Positions 50,104 to 58,870 of a DNA stretch of 64,000 bases are shown here, piece after piece. Under the pieces are notes generated by a model. The model was not told the DNA's origin, ran no database searches, and worked only from the letters and a program-made list of their open reading frames with translations. Numbering within the stretch: position 1 is the stretch's first letter; the number at the start of each line of letters is the position of its first letter. The stretch is from DASRQK01 sp964401685. Lineage in GTDB: Bacteria > Bacteroidota > Bacteroidia > Sphingobacteriales > Sphingobacteriaceae. The position numbers were made by a program, and so were the translations under genes. The stretch lies in NCBI GenBank assembly GCA_964401685.1, contig CAYNZH010000006.1:18671-82670 (forward strand). Reading direction: 5' to 3'.

Positions 50104-53100
50104 TGTCTTGATGGGGTTTTTGGGCGATCGGGGTGGCCAGAACGATCTGCGCGCAGCAACCGATTCATATTGTGACAGGACTCGACAAGGACGTGGATCA
50201 CTCCTCCCTGGATTTGCAATTTGCCCGCAACCATCAGTAATTTGGATTGCAGGATCACTTTTCGGAATTTTTCAAACATAGTATTCCAGATTACGAGATT
50301 GGCCGTGCCGGTTTCATCCTCAAGAGTCACAAAGAGCACGCCTTTGGATGTACTCGGACGTTGACGCACGGTGATCAGCCCGCTGACTTTGATCAAGTCT
50401 CCGTTTTTAAGGTCTTTCAGCGTTCCACAGGGTTTTACATGCAACAAATCGAGCTGATTTCTTGCAAAACTGACCGGATGGGCTTTCAGAGAAAGACCCG
50501 TTGAGCCATAATCCTGTAGAACATGTTCCCGCGCTGAAAGCGGCGGCAGATCCATCCTGTCTTCGTAGGTACTTTCAGAAGGCTGGCCGAGAAAAAGTCC
50601 TTTAGGATGGTCTTTAAGCGCAGATACTTCCCAGAGGGCCTGCCGTCTGTCCATTCCCAACGAACGGAAGGCATCCGCATCAGCCAGTTTTTCCAGGGTA
50701 GGCAGGGAAATGCCGAGATCCAGCAGTTTATTGATGGAGGTATAAGGAGAAGAGCGTCCTTCCACTAGCTTTTTGACGGATTCTTCGCTCAATCCCTTGA
50801 CTTGGCGAAATCCAAGGCGCAGTGCAAAATATTTCCCGGCTTTTTCCTCCAGGATGTTGTCCCAGCAGGAATGATTGCTATCGACCGGCCTAACTTCTAC
50901 ACCGTGCTTGCGGGCATCGTTCACCAGTTGGGCGGGGCCGTAAAACCCCATGGGTTGGCTGTTGAGCAGTGCCGCGGCAAAAATGTCTGGATAGTGGCAC
51001 TTGATCCAGGAGGAAATATACACCAGCAGCGCGAAACTCGCCGCATGGCTTTCGGGGAATCCGTAACTCCCAAATCCTTCCAGCTGTTTGAATACGCGCT
51101 TGGCAAATTTTTCTTCGTAACCATTGTTGACCATGCCTTCAATGAGCATTTTTTCATATTGGGAGACTTTTCCCTTGGCTTTGAAGGTGGCCATGCTCCG
51201 GCGAAGGCCATCGGCTTGGGAGGGCGTAAACCCCGCTGCAACGATGGCTATTTCCATGGCTTGTTCCTGGAAAAGGGGAACGCCCAGGGTGCGGCCCAGG
51301 ATTCTTTTCAGTTCCTCGGAGGGATATTCGATGGCTTCTTCTCCATTGCGTCTTCTGAGATAAGGATGGACCATATCGCCCTGTATGGGTCCGGGACGCA
51401 CAAGGGCCACTTCTATGACGAGATCATAAAAATTCCTGGGCTGCATGCGGGGGAGCATGGACATTTGGGCCCGGCTTTCTATCTGAAACACGCCTAAGGT
51501 ATCTGCGTGGCTGATCATTTCGTAGACCCGAGGGTCATCCTGTGGAATATTGGCCAGGGTAAGGTCCAGTCCATAGTGCTTCTTTGCCAGATCAAAGCTC
51601 TTACGAATGCAAGTCAGCATCCCCAGGGCCAGCACATCGACTTTCATAAAACCTAGGGCCTCGATATCATCCTTGTTCCACTCAATATTGGTACGATCCT
51701 GCATGCGGGCATTCATGACGGGACACAGATCGGACAGACGATCCCGGGTGATCACAAAACCACCCGTATGTTGCCCCAATTGCCTTGGAAAACCGATGTA
51801 TTCCTGGGTCAGTTCCAAAACCTTTCTCAAAAGAGGATCCTGAGCTTCGTAGTCTTCAAATTCATATTTAGCTTTGGCCATTCGGTCCACCGCATCCAAA
51901 GAAAATCCCATCGCTTTTCCCACGTCCCTTACTGCACTCTTCCAATGTACCTGAGTTACTGTTGCGACAATACCTGCTCGGTGACGACCGTATTTATGGT
52001 ATATATACTGCATCACTTCTTCACGCCTGGAGTGTTCAAAATCTACATCAATATCGGGGGGTTCATTGCGCGCATCATTTATAAAACGGGCAAACAGCAG
52101 ATTAAATTTAGACGGATCCACCGCAGTGATACCTAAACAATAACAAACGGCTGAATTGGCCGCAGATCCCCTGCCTTGGCAAAGAATATTTCGCTGATTG
52201 GCAAAACGCACCAGATCATAGACCGTCAAAAAATAGGCTGCATAATTTTTTCGTTCTATAAAGGAGAGTTCCATATTCAGGGTGTCGCGGATTTTTTCTG
52301 GAAGTGAGGGTCCAAAGCGTGCATAGGCCCCTTCCCAGGTCAAATAAGTCAGCTCTTCCATAGGGGTGCGGCCCTCGCTGACGATTTCTTCGGGATAAAG
52401 GTAGTGCAGTTCATCCAGGGAGAAAGTGCAGGCTGCGGCCAATTCCAATGCATTGGCTATGGCTTGTGGGTAGGTGCGAAACAATCTGTGCATTTCCTCT
52501 ACAGGTTTCAGATAACGCTCTGCATTGGCATGCAGGCGAAATCCTGCGGTTTGTATGCTGCATTTTTCCCGGATACAGGTCAGTACATCCTGCAATGGTC
52601 GTCGCCCGCAATCATGGTAATGCACATCATTGAGTGCCACCAGCGGCAGCTCAAAACTTTGACTCAGCTTGTCGAGTTGGTACACTCTTTTGTGATCATT
52701 TTCTCCGTAAAGAAAAGAAATACCCAAATATAGCTGGGGTCCCAATGCGGCTTTATATTCTTGCAGAGCGGTTATAAAATCCTCATCAAACTTGAAATCC
52801 GCGTTCAATGCAGGCGGCGGGATCACGACAAACCGGGTGTCTGTGGCATATTTGTACACATCGCTTTTGTACAAAATACAGTCGCCCTTTTCAGCTCTGA
52901 GATTGCCTTCAGAAAGCAGGGCCGAAAGATTGCTGTAGGCATTTTTACTCGGGGGAAAAGCCAGCAAACCAGGTCCATCCTGCAGATCCAGGCGACAAGC
53001 TGGAATAAAGCGAATAGGTTTTCCTTTGGCAGCCACATGAGCGCGTACCACACCGGCCAACGTATTTCTATCGGTCACTGCCAGCGCCCTATAACCTAGA

Positions 53101-53192
53101 GCCAGAGCTGTTTCAATCATTTCCTCAGGATGCGAAGCTCCTCTTAAAAAAGAAAAGTTGGTCGTCACCTGTAATTCCACATATGCCTTCAT
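50104..53192 (-). CDS. dnaE2: Error-prone DNA polymerase III alpha subunit DnaE2, 3' end lost in a gap
   Basis: About 1030 residues of a C-family polymerase (ImuC) that carries out translesion synthesis. An N-terminal PHP domain (NFSFLRGASHPEEMIETALALGY and ALAVTDRNTLAG) is followed by the catalytic palm (NEPPDIDVDFEHSRREEVMQYIYHKYG), the GQHTGGFVIT and DSYGFPESHAASFALL-like motif GSYGFPESHAASFALLVY, and an OB-fold near the end (LIKVSGLITVRQRPSTSKGVLFVTLED). These match DnaE2 and not the replicative DnaE. The start is ATG 53192 rather than GTG 53210. Translation continues up to the gap, so the C-terminal tail is missing. It lies 24 bp after imuB and completes the mutasome operon. Confidence 0.95.
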
Positions 53193-53216
53193 CTTTTTCT
53201 GAAATTTCACGTTGCA

Positions 53217-54707
53217 CTAGGCGAAAAAACCGTGGAGGAACCACTGGGGGTCTCCGTCTGAATAATGCCCTAAACGGTAAATCCAATAACGTGCACCCTT
53301 TTCATCTTCCACACGGTAATAATCTCGGGGGAGTCCTTCTTCCAGCCACCATTCGGTTTCAATACGCTCCGGCCCCTCGGACTTTATCAGTTTGTATACC
53401 TTGCCCTTGTGTGTAAACAAGGAAGGAGGATAATCCGGCAACACCACCATGACGGAAATGGGTTCCGGCCGGGCCAATAAGTGCAGAGGTCTGGGCTTGT
53501 CCGGCCAGGCCGCTTCTGGCATTTCGTCCAAGGAATTGGTCGCCCGAATGGAGCGTTCCGGCCAGTGATGTTCCAGAGGCAAGTAGCGACGGATAGCGGA
53601 CATGCCTACCTTGCCTCCAATGATATCCAGGAGTTCCGCGATCTGCTTACGTCCGCCTCTTGTTTCCCAAAAAGCTTCCTGAGATTGGGACACATCATCC
53701 ACCAGCGGAGCCTCCAAACTAAACACCTCTATACCCAGCGCAGGCTCTATACGAGAGATCTCCAGCGAAAACAAGCGAAACAAATGTTCGGGATTATGCG
53801 TAGCCCGGTTGGTACCTATGCTGATCTGTTGCACATTGCCATCTATTCTTAAACATTTGAATACGCTTTTTCTCACTCCGCGGCCTTCCTGGGAAAGACG
53901 CTTGCAGAGATTGTTCAGAAGCGTTTGCAAAGCAATCTCTATGCCTGAGGCGGTACGTATAGGCTCCAAGCAGGGCAAATGTACTTCATAAGGGAGCTTT
54001 GGGATTACGGGATTCAGTGACTCGGCTTCCCGGCCCAAGGCTTGCTTCAGTCGCAATTGTAAGGAATCTCCAAATCGGCGGCGCAATACAGATCCAGGCA
54101 TTTCTGCGAATTGTCCGATCTGCTCAAAGCCCAGCTTTTCTAATCTGGTCAATATATCCGTCTCTAAGCGCAGTGCAGCTGGAGGTAGGACTTTCAAGGC
54201 AGACATCTCTTGCCCACTCGGTACAATAGCTCCTTGAGGGCCGAAGTGTGCCTGAGCCCAAGCCAGGCCTATGGTATCTGCAATGGCCGCCCTGGCTTCA
54301 TACCCACTTCGGGCAAATCGACTGACAATATGATTCAGATAAGCGCGCTCACCTCCCCACAAATGGGCGCAACCTGTAATATCCAACAGTAGCGCATCCG
54401 GAGGGGCCACTGCCACCACAGGACTGAAACGCAGGCACCAGTCAGCCAAAGCTTCCAGCAATACGGCGAGCTCATCGGGATTATGTGGAAGGGTCAACAG
54501 TCCCGGTAACAGTGCCCGGGCATCCGCCAGCACCTGCCCAGGTCGGATTCCTTCGTTTAAAGCCAGCCTATTGGCCGCAGTAATCGTCATGCGGCCATGC
54601 TGCGGAGCAGACAGTACAAAGGGCTTTCCCTGCATTTCCACATGTCGCCGGACGGCACTTTCCGTTGGTAGCAAGGGCAGCCAGATACACATATAGCGCC
54701 TAAGCAT
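53217..54707 (-). CDS. imuB: ImuB, Y-family polymerase-like mutasome protein
   Basis: A 496-aa Y-family polymerase homologue that recruits DnaE2 and the sliding clamp to damaged DNA. The N-terminal motif reads RYMCIWLPLLPTESAV where active polymerases have a catalytic DMDxFF, so the first catalytic Asp is absent, as usual for ImuB. The second motif is PDALLLDITGCAHLWGGE, and the thumb and little-finger region runs LEKLGFEQIGQFAEMPGSVLRRRFG onward. The start is ATG 54707, giving an 8-bp overlap with imuA. It belongs to the imuA-imuB-dnaE2 operon. I could not point to a clamp-binding motif. Confidence 0.93.
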   Translation of the reverse strand: MLRRYMCIWLPLLPTESAVRRHVEMQGKPFVLSAPQHGRMTITAANRLALNEGIRPGQVLADARALLPGLLTLPHNPDELAVLLEALADWCLRFSPVVAVAPPDALLLDITGCAHLWGGERAYLNHIVSRFARSGYEARAAIADTIGLAWAQAHFGPQGAIVPSGQEMSALKVLPPAALRLETDILTRLEKLGFEQIGQFAEMPGSVLRRRFGDSLQLRLKQALGREAESLNPVIPKLPYEVHLPCLEPIRTASGIEIALQTLLNNLCKRLSQEGRGVRKSVFKCLRIDGNVQQISIGTNRATHNPEHLFRLFSLEISRIEPALGIEVFSLEAPLVDDVSQSQEAFWETRGGRKQIAELLDIIGGKVGMSAIRRYLPLEHHWPERSIRATNSLDEMPEAAWPDKPRPLHLLARPEPISVMVVLPDYPPSLFTHKGKVYKLIKSEGPERIETEWWLEEGLPRDYYRVEDEKGARYWIYRLGHYSDGDPQWFLHGFFA

Positions 54708-55449
54708 AATGCTCCCTGATGAGCTCAGTCCTGGTAGGGGCATATCTCCGCGGCATACATTCAAATCTCTTCCGGCGCCAACTCAACTGCCATTTTCCAG
54801 GCTGCCCGTTGCGGATTTTATCCAAGTGGACTTCCCAAGCCGGATGGCCCAGACCTGGTAAAGGGTCAGCTTCGGTCAGGTGGCTTGCCATAGGTTTAAT
54901 CCGCCATCGGGTAGCGCAAGCCAGACTATGCTGACGCCGGGGACGCCGGCGATGCAGAAACCCGGTCACCCTACTCTGCTCCACGGCGAGTTGAAGGCGC
55001 TGAGATTCCACAAAACCGACTTCGCCCAACTCCGCCACAACCGCGGTCAGTGCCTCACATCTCAGCCCCTGCTCCATGACCCACAACGCTTCCTTGTCCC
55101 GATGAACATCTACAAATATAATCTGATGGGGTTTTAAGGCAAAAAATGCCAATGCTGCGGGGAAAAGACTTCTCTTTGTACTGATCCACAAACAGTAAGA
55201 GTTATCCTTCATGAGCGTGGACAGCAAACCCGAAATAAAACCATTGGTCGCAGTGGCACAGGCTGCTGTAGGACTGATAAATTCATGCACAACCCCTATA
55301 GGGAAAGTTTCAAGGGGAAATGCAGACATCATCTCTCCCAATCCAAAATCCAAGCCGGACATTTGCATCTTCCCGCCTTTGTATCCTTCCATGGCCAGAA
55401 TTTCTTTCCTCAATTGCTGAATCATCTCTTTTTTTACTTTATTTTCCAT
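54700..55449 (-). CDS. imuA: ImuA, RecA-like mutasome protein
   Basis: A 249-aa protein of the ImuA/SulA-like family, the first gene of the mutagenesis operon. The N-terminal IGVVHEFISPTAACATATNGFISGL sits where RecA has its Walker A, but a clean GxxxxGKT is not present. The C-terminal half carries QSRVTGFLHRRR and LACATRWRIKPMASH, followed by PAWEVHLDKIRNGQPGKWQLSWRRKRFECM, a typical ImuA ending. The start is ATG 55449 (TTG at 55452 rejected). In other bacteria ImuA helps RecA-linked activation of ImuB/DnaE2. It is divergent from the XRE-S24 repressor across 76 bp. Confidence 0.9.
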   Translation of the reverse strand: MENKVKKEMIQQLRKEILAMEGYKGGKMQMSGLDFGLGEMMSAFPLETFPIGVVHEFISPTAACATATNGFISGLLSTLMKDNSYCLWISTKRSLFPAALAFFALKPHQIIFVDVHRDKEALWVMEQGLRCEALTAVVAELGEVGFVESQRLQLAVEQSRVTGFLHRRRPRRQHSLACATRWRIKPMASHLTEADPLPGLGHPAWEVHLDKIRNGQPGKWQLSWRRKRFECMPRRYAPTRTELIREHYA

Positions 55450-55466
55450 CAAAACATCCTCCTTCT

Positions 55467-55474
55467 CAAAATTA
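55467..55474 (-). promoter_or_regulatory. -7 box of the imuA-imuB-dnaE2 operon
   Basis: TAATTTTG on the minus strand fits TAnnTTTG, 17 bp before the imuA ATG. Its upstream (-33) region falls inside the palindrome at 55484-55502, so a bound repressor would block it. Confidence 0.5.
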
Positions 55475-55478
55475 TTCC

Positions 55479-55486
55479 TATATTTG
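55479..55486 (+). promoter_or_regulatory. -7 box of the XRE-S24 repressor gene
   Basis: TATATTTG matches TAnnTTTG on the plus strand. Its last three bases are the first three of the palindrome at 55484-55502, which supports autorepression. Confidence 0.5.
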
Positions 55487-55502
55487 TTATTATTAATAAC
55501 AA
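55484..55502. promoter_or_regulatory. Operator 1: perfect 19-bp palindrome
   Basis: TTGTTATTATTAATAACAA has exact 9-bp arms around one central T. It contains GTTAT-N5-ATAAC, the same core as operator 2, and covers both divergent promoters. It is the likely binding site of the adjacent XRE-S24 repressor. Confidence 0.7.
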
Positions 55503-55508
55503 CATTCA

Positions 55509-55523
55509 GTTATCAATTATAAC
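55509..55523. promoter_or_regulatory. Operator 2: GTTAT-N5-ATAAC
   Basis: GTTATCAATTATAAC is a dyad with the same 5-bp arms and the same 5-bp spacer as operator 1. Its centre is 23 bp away, about two helical turns, and it ends two bases before the repressor ATG. The paired sites suggest cooperative binding. Confidence 0.65.
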
Positions 55524-55525
55524 AA

Positions 55526-56362
55526 ATGGAAATGACAAAACCAAAAATATTTTTTGCCTCCAACATCAAATTTCTGCGTGAACGCCAGAAAATCAGCCAG
55601 GAAGCCTTGTCAGAAAAATTAGGTTTGACGAGAGCCAAATTGGCCTCTATAGAAGCAGAACACACCAGATCCCCGCAACCAGAGGATTATCTCAAGTTTT
55701 CAGAATACTTTTCCGTTAGTATTGACACGCTTTTGAAGGTGGATTTGTCCAAGTTGGGAGAACTTAAAATACGGGAATTACAAGCAGGAAACGATGTGTA
55801 CATTAAAGGTGGCAATCTGAGGGTGCTGGCTATCAGCGTTGATAAGGAAAACAATGAGCATGTAGAATATGTGCCGATAAAAGCCAAGGCAGGGTATGCA
55901 GCAGGGCATGCCGATCCTGCATTTATCGCTTCTTTGCCCAAGTATTCCATTCCCAACCTCTCAAAAGAAGACACTTATCGTATATTTCCCATTACGGGGG
56001 ATTCTATGCTACCTATTACCGATGGCAGCGATATTATCGGAAAATATGTAGCTGATTGGACCGAAATCAAAGCGGAAACGCCCTGTATTGTTATTTTGAA
56101 AGGCGAACAGGATTTCCTATTCAAAATGCTGACAGTAAATACAGACGGTACCCTGTTACTCAGATCGCTCAACACCCTGTATCCGCCCTTCACAGTGGAG
56201 GCTGGCGAGGTATTGGAAATATGGAAATTCCATGCGTACACGACCAGGGATTTTCCTGAGGAACAGGCTGATATGGACGTTGTCCTGGGGGCAATAAAAA
56301 ACCTGGAAAGCAAACTCATGACGGAAAAAATCCGCCATAAAAAAATCCCCAAAAAACCTTAG
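55526..56362 (+). CDS. XRE-family repressor with S24 (LexA/CI-type) self-cleaving domain
   Basis: A 278-aa regulator. The N-terminal helix-turn-helix (ASNIKFLRERQKISQEALSEKLGLTRAKLASIE, about 11-43) is of the phage CI/XRE type. The C-terminal S24 domain has a cleavage-like Ala-Gly at 122-123 (IKAKAGYAAG), Ser160 in PITGDSMLP and Lys200 in FLFKML as the catalytic pair. It is therefore expected to cleave itself on a RecA filament, as LexA and CI do. It is divergent from imuA with two operators between, so it probably represses imuA-imuB-dnaE2 and itself. A basic tail (EKIRHKKIPKKP) is unusual. Its last 24 bp overlap the terminator of the opposite operon. Confidence 0.92.
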   Translation: MEMTKPKIFFASNIKFLRERQKISQEALSEKLGLTRAKLASIEAEHTRSPQPEDYLKFSEYFSVSIDTLLKVDLSKLGELKIRELQAGNDVYIKGGNLRVLAISVDKENNEHVEYVPIKAKAGYAAGHADPAFIASLPKYSIPNLSKEDTYRIFPITGDSMLPITDGSDIIGKYVADWTEIKAETPCIVILKGEQDFLFKMLTVNTDGTLLLRSLNTLYPPFTVEAGEVLEIWKFHAYTTRDFPEEQADMDVVLGAIKNLESKLMTEKIRHKKIPKKP

Positions 56363-56374
56363 CTTTCTGGGGAT
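56339..56374 (-). terminator. Terminator of the SusC/SusD-lipoprotein operon
   Basis: On the minus strand ATCCCCA and TGGGGAT form a 7-bp stem (56345-56351 and 56368-56374) followed by seven T. It lies 37 bp after the DUF4998-type gene and inside the 3' end of the convergent repressor gene. Confidence 0.75.
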
Positions 56375-56411
56375 TCTACCGCTTGCGCGGATTTTCTTTA
56401 CCAATAAAGGC

Positions 56412-57602
56412 TTAGGGTCGAGATACCTTGAATTCAATCGTAAAATCGCCCAAGGCTCCAGAGACTGGAGGTGGAGTCCCTATAACTTTCATCGCCACAT
56501 AAATATCTCTATCGGAAGAGTGCAACAAAATCACGTCGTCCACAGCAAGTGATGAAAGCCTGGTGGATTCGGCTGCGGCTGAATCGTTAAAGGCCGCAAT
56601 CATCTGACTGCGATTTGCTTCATCCAGTCCTTCGTAAAGCGCAACGGCGCTTGCCCCGCGATTCAATTTCATACGTGCCGTATTGCGCGTAGTCCAGGAA
56701 TTGATCAGCGTCTGCCAGCTCGCTGCAAAGGAGGAGAATCCGGTGCCGTCCATGGTAAACAGATTGCCTCTGGATCCGGCTCCGAGAGCGTAGGCCATGT
56801 CGATGTCCTGACCCTTGGTAGCGGGAACATTCTCTTCTAAGAACGCTCTGATATAATGAAAGTCCACATACATGGCATCTGTATAGGAGACGCTGCTAAA
56901 TGTGAGCGTTTGCCGCGTCAAAGCGATCAGATCCCTATTTTCCGTAGGCGTATAGAAATACTCAAAGGCATTCTCGTGAGGACTGTAGACACTTTTGATC
57001 GTGATAGGTTTGGTAGGGTCGGCATCGTGAAGAACACCTATCTCAGCGGTCCTGGGAACAAATACCTGTTGTGTCTGGCCGTTCCTATCCGTAAATTCCA
57101 CGTCATTACCCTGGAGCGTTTCAGGTAAAAGAGTCGCCGAATCCCATATCAATGCAACAGAGTCACCCAGAAGCACGCTGTGACTGAGCGTTCTCTCTCT
57201 CATCGTCGCTTCGAAAGCAGAACCAAAGGCTCTGCTGGTCAATTCCATCACCAGGGAGCGATTTCCGGACCCATCGATTGTGTATGCATCGAAAACATAG
57301 TCTTGCTCCTGAAGATTGTCGATGACGATAAAATTCCTTTCTGCTTGATGATCAATGGTCAACAAAACGGAATCCGCATCACTCCAGCGTACCACCAACT
57401 TTTGAGCTGCGGGATCCTTGGGTGTGAGCATGCCGATGCGTACCCGGAGATTTCCCGGCTGAATCCAAATCGAGTCCGGCTTCCCAATGTAGGTTCGCTC
57501 GACCACGTAGTCTTTATAGTAGTGATCCATTTTTGTACAGGAAGACAAGAATATTATCCCTGCACAAAAAACGCCACCTATAATCGAAATATATTTTTTC
57601 AT
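56412..57602 (-). CDS. DUF4998-type surface lipoprotein
   Basis: A 396-aa lipoprotein (signal MKKYISIIGGVFCAGIIFLSSC, lipid Cys22). Residues about 25-200 contain fibronectin-like beta segments (DSIWIQPGNLRVRIGMLTPKDPAAQKLVVRW and QEQDYVFDAYTIDGSGNRS), typical of the DUF4998 family found behind SusC/SusD pairs. The second half (about 230-396) is not recognised. No catalytic motif is seen. As last gene of a four-gene SusC-SusD-lipoprotein-lipoprotein operon it is a candidate surface glycan- or ligand-binding protein. It is followed by the terminator at 56339-56374. Confidence 0.82.
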   Translation of the reverse strand: MKKYISIIGGVFCAGIIFLSSCTKMDHYYKDYVVERTYIGKPDSIWIQPGNLRVRIGMLTPKDPAAQKLVVRWSDADSVLLTIDHQAERNFIVIDNLQEQDYVFDAYTIDGSGNRSLVMELTSRAFGSAFEATMRERTLSHSVLLGDSVALIWDSATLLPETLQGNDVEFTDRNGQTQQVFVPRTAEIGVLHDADPTKPITIKSVYSPHENAFEYFYTPTENRDLIALTRQTLTFSSVSYTDAMYVDFHYIRAFLEENVPATKGQDIDMAYALGAGSRGNLFTMDGTGFSSFAASWQTLINSWTTRNTARMKLNRGASAVALYEGLDEANRSQMIAAFNDSAAAESTRLSSLAVDDVILLHSSDRDIYVAMKVIGTPPPVSGALGDFTIEFKVSRP

Positions 57603-57638
57603 AGTTTTTAAATGCTTAGCGATTAGCTTATAGATTCT

Positions 57639-58832
57639 TTAATCCTTTACTCTTCTGCCCCAAAATTCCAATTCGGAATAGTATACCTGTGTACGTGGTT
57701 CGAAAGTAGTTACCGCTTCTATCCGGATGTACCGCACCGGAGGCGCATCCAACGGAAAGTCAAAATCGTTTCCGTTATCCGCAGCAAGCAGATCTTCATC
57801 GGTTAGCCCTGCGTTGCCAGTTGCCGGAGGTCGTCCTGAGGGTCTCCAATCATCCCACTCGCCGAGCAGAACCCAGGTTTCGTAGTTTTCATCGAGTGTG
57901 GTCTGACCCCAGATGCGTATATGCTTGGCGTTGGCAGACTGATAGTAAAGGTTGGAGTTTTGCCAATATTTAAAACGGCTCAACTGGTAGGTATCCAATA
58001 AGTCAATGGTGATGGTTTTTGGGAATGGAGTCCCATCATTCAGGGAATAATAGCCATTCGTCCAAGGACCTTTCAATCCGTCAAAGAGCTTTCTCAAACC
58101 GTAGGATGCTTGGCCGATTGCATCTCCAGGCATGACCAGGAAGTGCGCTTGTTCGTTGTGAGACAATGGAAGTTTGATCTCCTCCCATGGCTCGAACCTA
58201 AAGACGACCGTGTCACTGAAATTCTGCCATTGGTCGCGGGTGAAAAATCCAAAATCGGTTTCGATAGGATCTAATCCCCTAAAGTTGAAATTGAAGCTCT
58301 GACCTTCGGTGAAGAACACTTCCAATTCCTCCCATTCCCCTGTGCTGGGATCTTTCATCAAGACACCAATCATCAGTTTGGCACTGGTTTCGTTGGCGCC
58401 CTGAAGCTTGCCTCCACCCCAGTCCGGAGCGACGGCAAGGTTTTCAAGTACCGTTTTATATGGAGGGGTGCCAGGATGGACCGTTACATGGATGGGCTCG
58501 GATTCTTGCTCGTCGTTTCCGACTGCATAAATGGCTACCGAGTATTCGCGTGATTCTGCGAAACCGTCCACAATCAGTTTGTTTTCATATTTTGAAGCCT
58601 TTGCTTCCCTTGTGAGCCCATCTTTCAGCGTATAAACCGCTTTCACATAAGCCGTACGCGGATCGGTCAGTTTGAAACTGATCGCAGCCGCTCCAGGGAG
58701 GTTTTCTATAGTGTACTGTGACACCGCCTCCGGAGCTTCACCCGGGAAGAGCGGTGCATGCTTCTCTTCCTGGCACGCAAAAAACAAGGTGAGGGCGAAG
58801 AAGTAACACGATAATCTTAACATTTTCATCAT
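57639..58832 (-). CDS. DUF4959/DUF5000/DUF5126-type surface lipoprotein
   Basis: A 397-aa lipoprotein (signal ending LTLFFAC, lipid Cys20). It has an N-terminal fibronectin-like domain (PGAAAISFKLTDPRTAYVKAVYTLKDG, about 45-120), a middle domain, and a C-terminal discoidin-like (F5/8-type) domain with TITIDLLDTYQLSRFKYWQNS and PPVRYIRIEAVTTFEPRTQVYYSELEFWGR. This order matches the Bacteroidota DUF4959-DUF5126-DUF5000 lipoproteins that follow SusD genes. It probably binds the target polymer at the cell surface. It lies 38 bp after susD and 36 bp before the DUF4998-type gene. Confidence 0.85.
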   Translation of the reverse strand: MMKMLRLSCYFFALTLFFACQEEKHAPLFPGEAPEAVSQYTIENLPGAAAISFKLTDPRTAYVKAVYTLKDGLTREAKASKYENKLIVDGFAESREYSVAIYAVGNDEQESEPIHVTVHPGTPPYKTVLENLAVAPDWGGGKLQGANETSAKLMIGVLMKDPSTGEWEELEVFFTEGQSFNFNFRGLDPIETDFGFFTRDQWQNFSDTVVFRFEPWEEIKLPLSHNEQAHFLVMPGDAIGQASYGLRKLFDGLKGPWTNGYYSLNDGTPFPKTITIDLLDTYQLSRFKYWQNSNLYYQSANAKHIRIWGQTTLDENYETWVLLGEWDDWRPSGRPPATGNAGLTDEDLLAADNGNDFDFPLDAPPVRYIRIEAVTTFEPRTQVYYSELEFWGRRVKD

Positions 58833-58870
58833 ACTATGTATTGTCTGTAGTCAAATATAAAAGTAATTTT

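Noticed and set aside
53217..56362. Imu region as a mobile or phage island
   Set aside because: Although the repressor is phage-like, no integrase, terminal repeat or tRNA target is visible and base use looks like the neighbouring genes.
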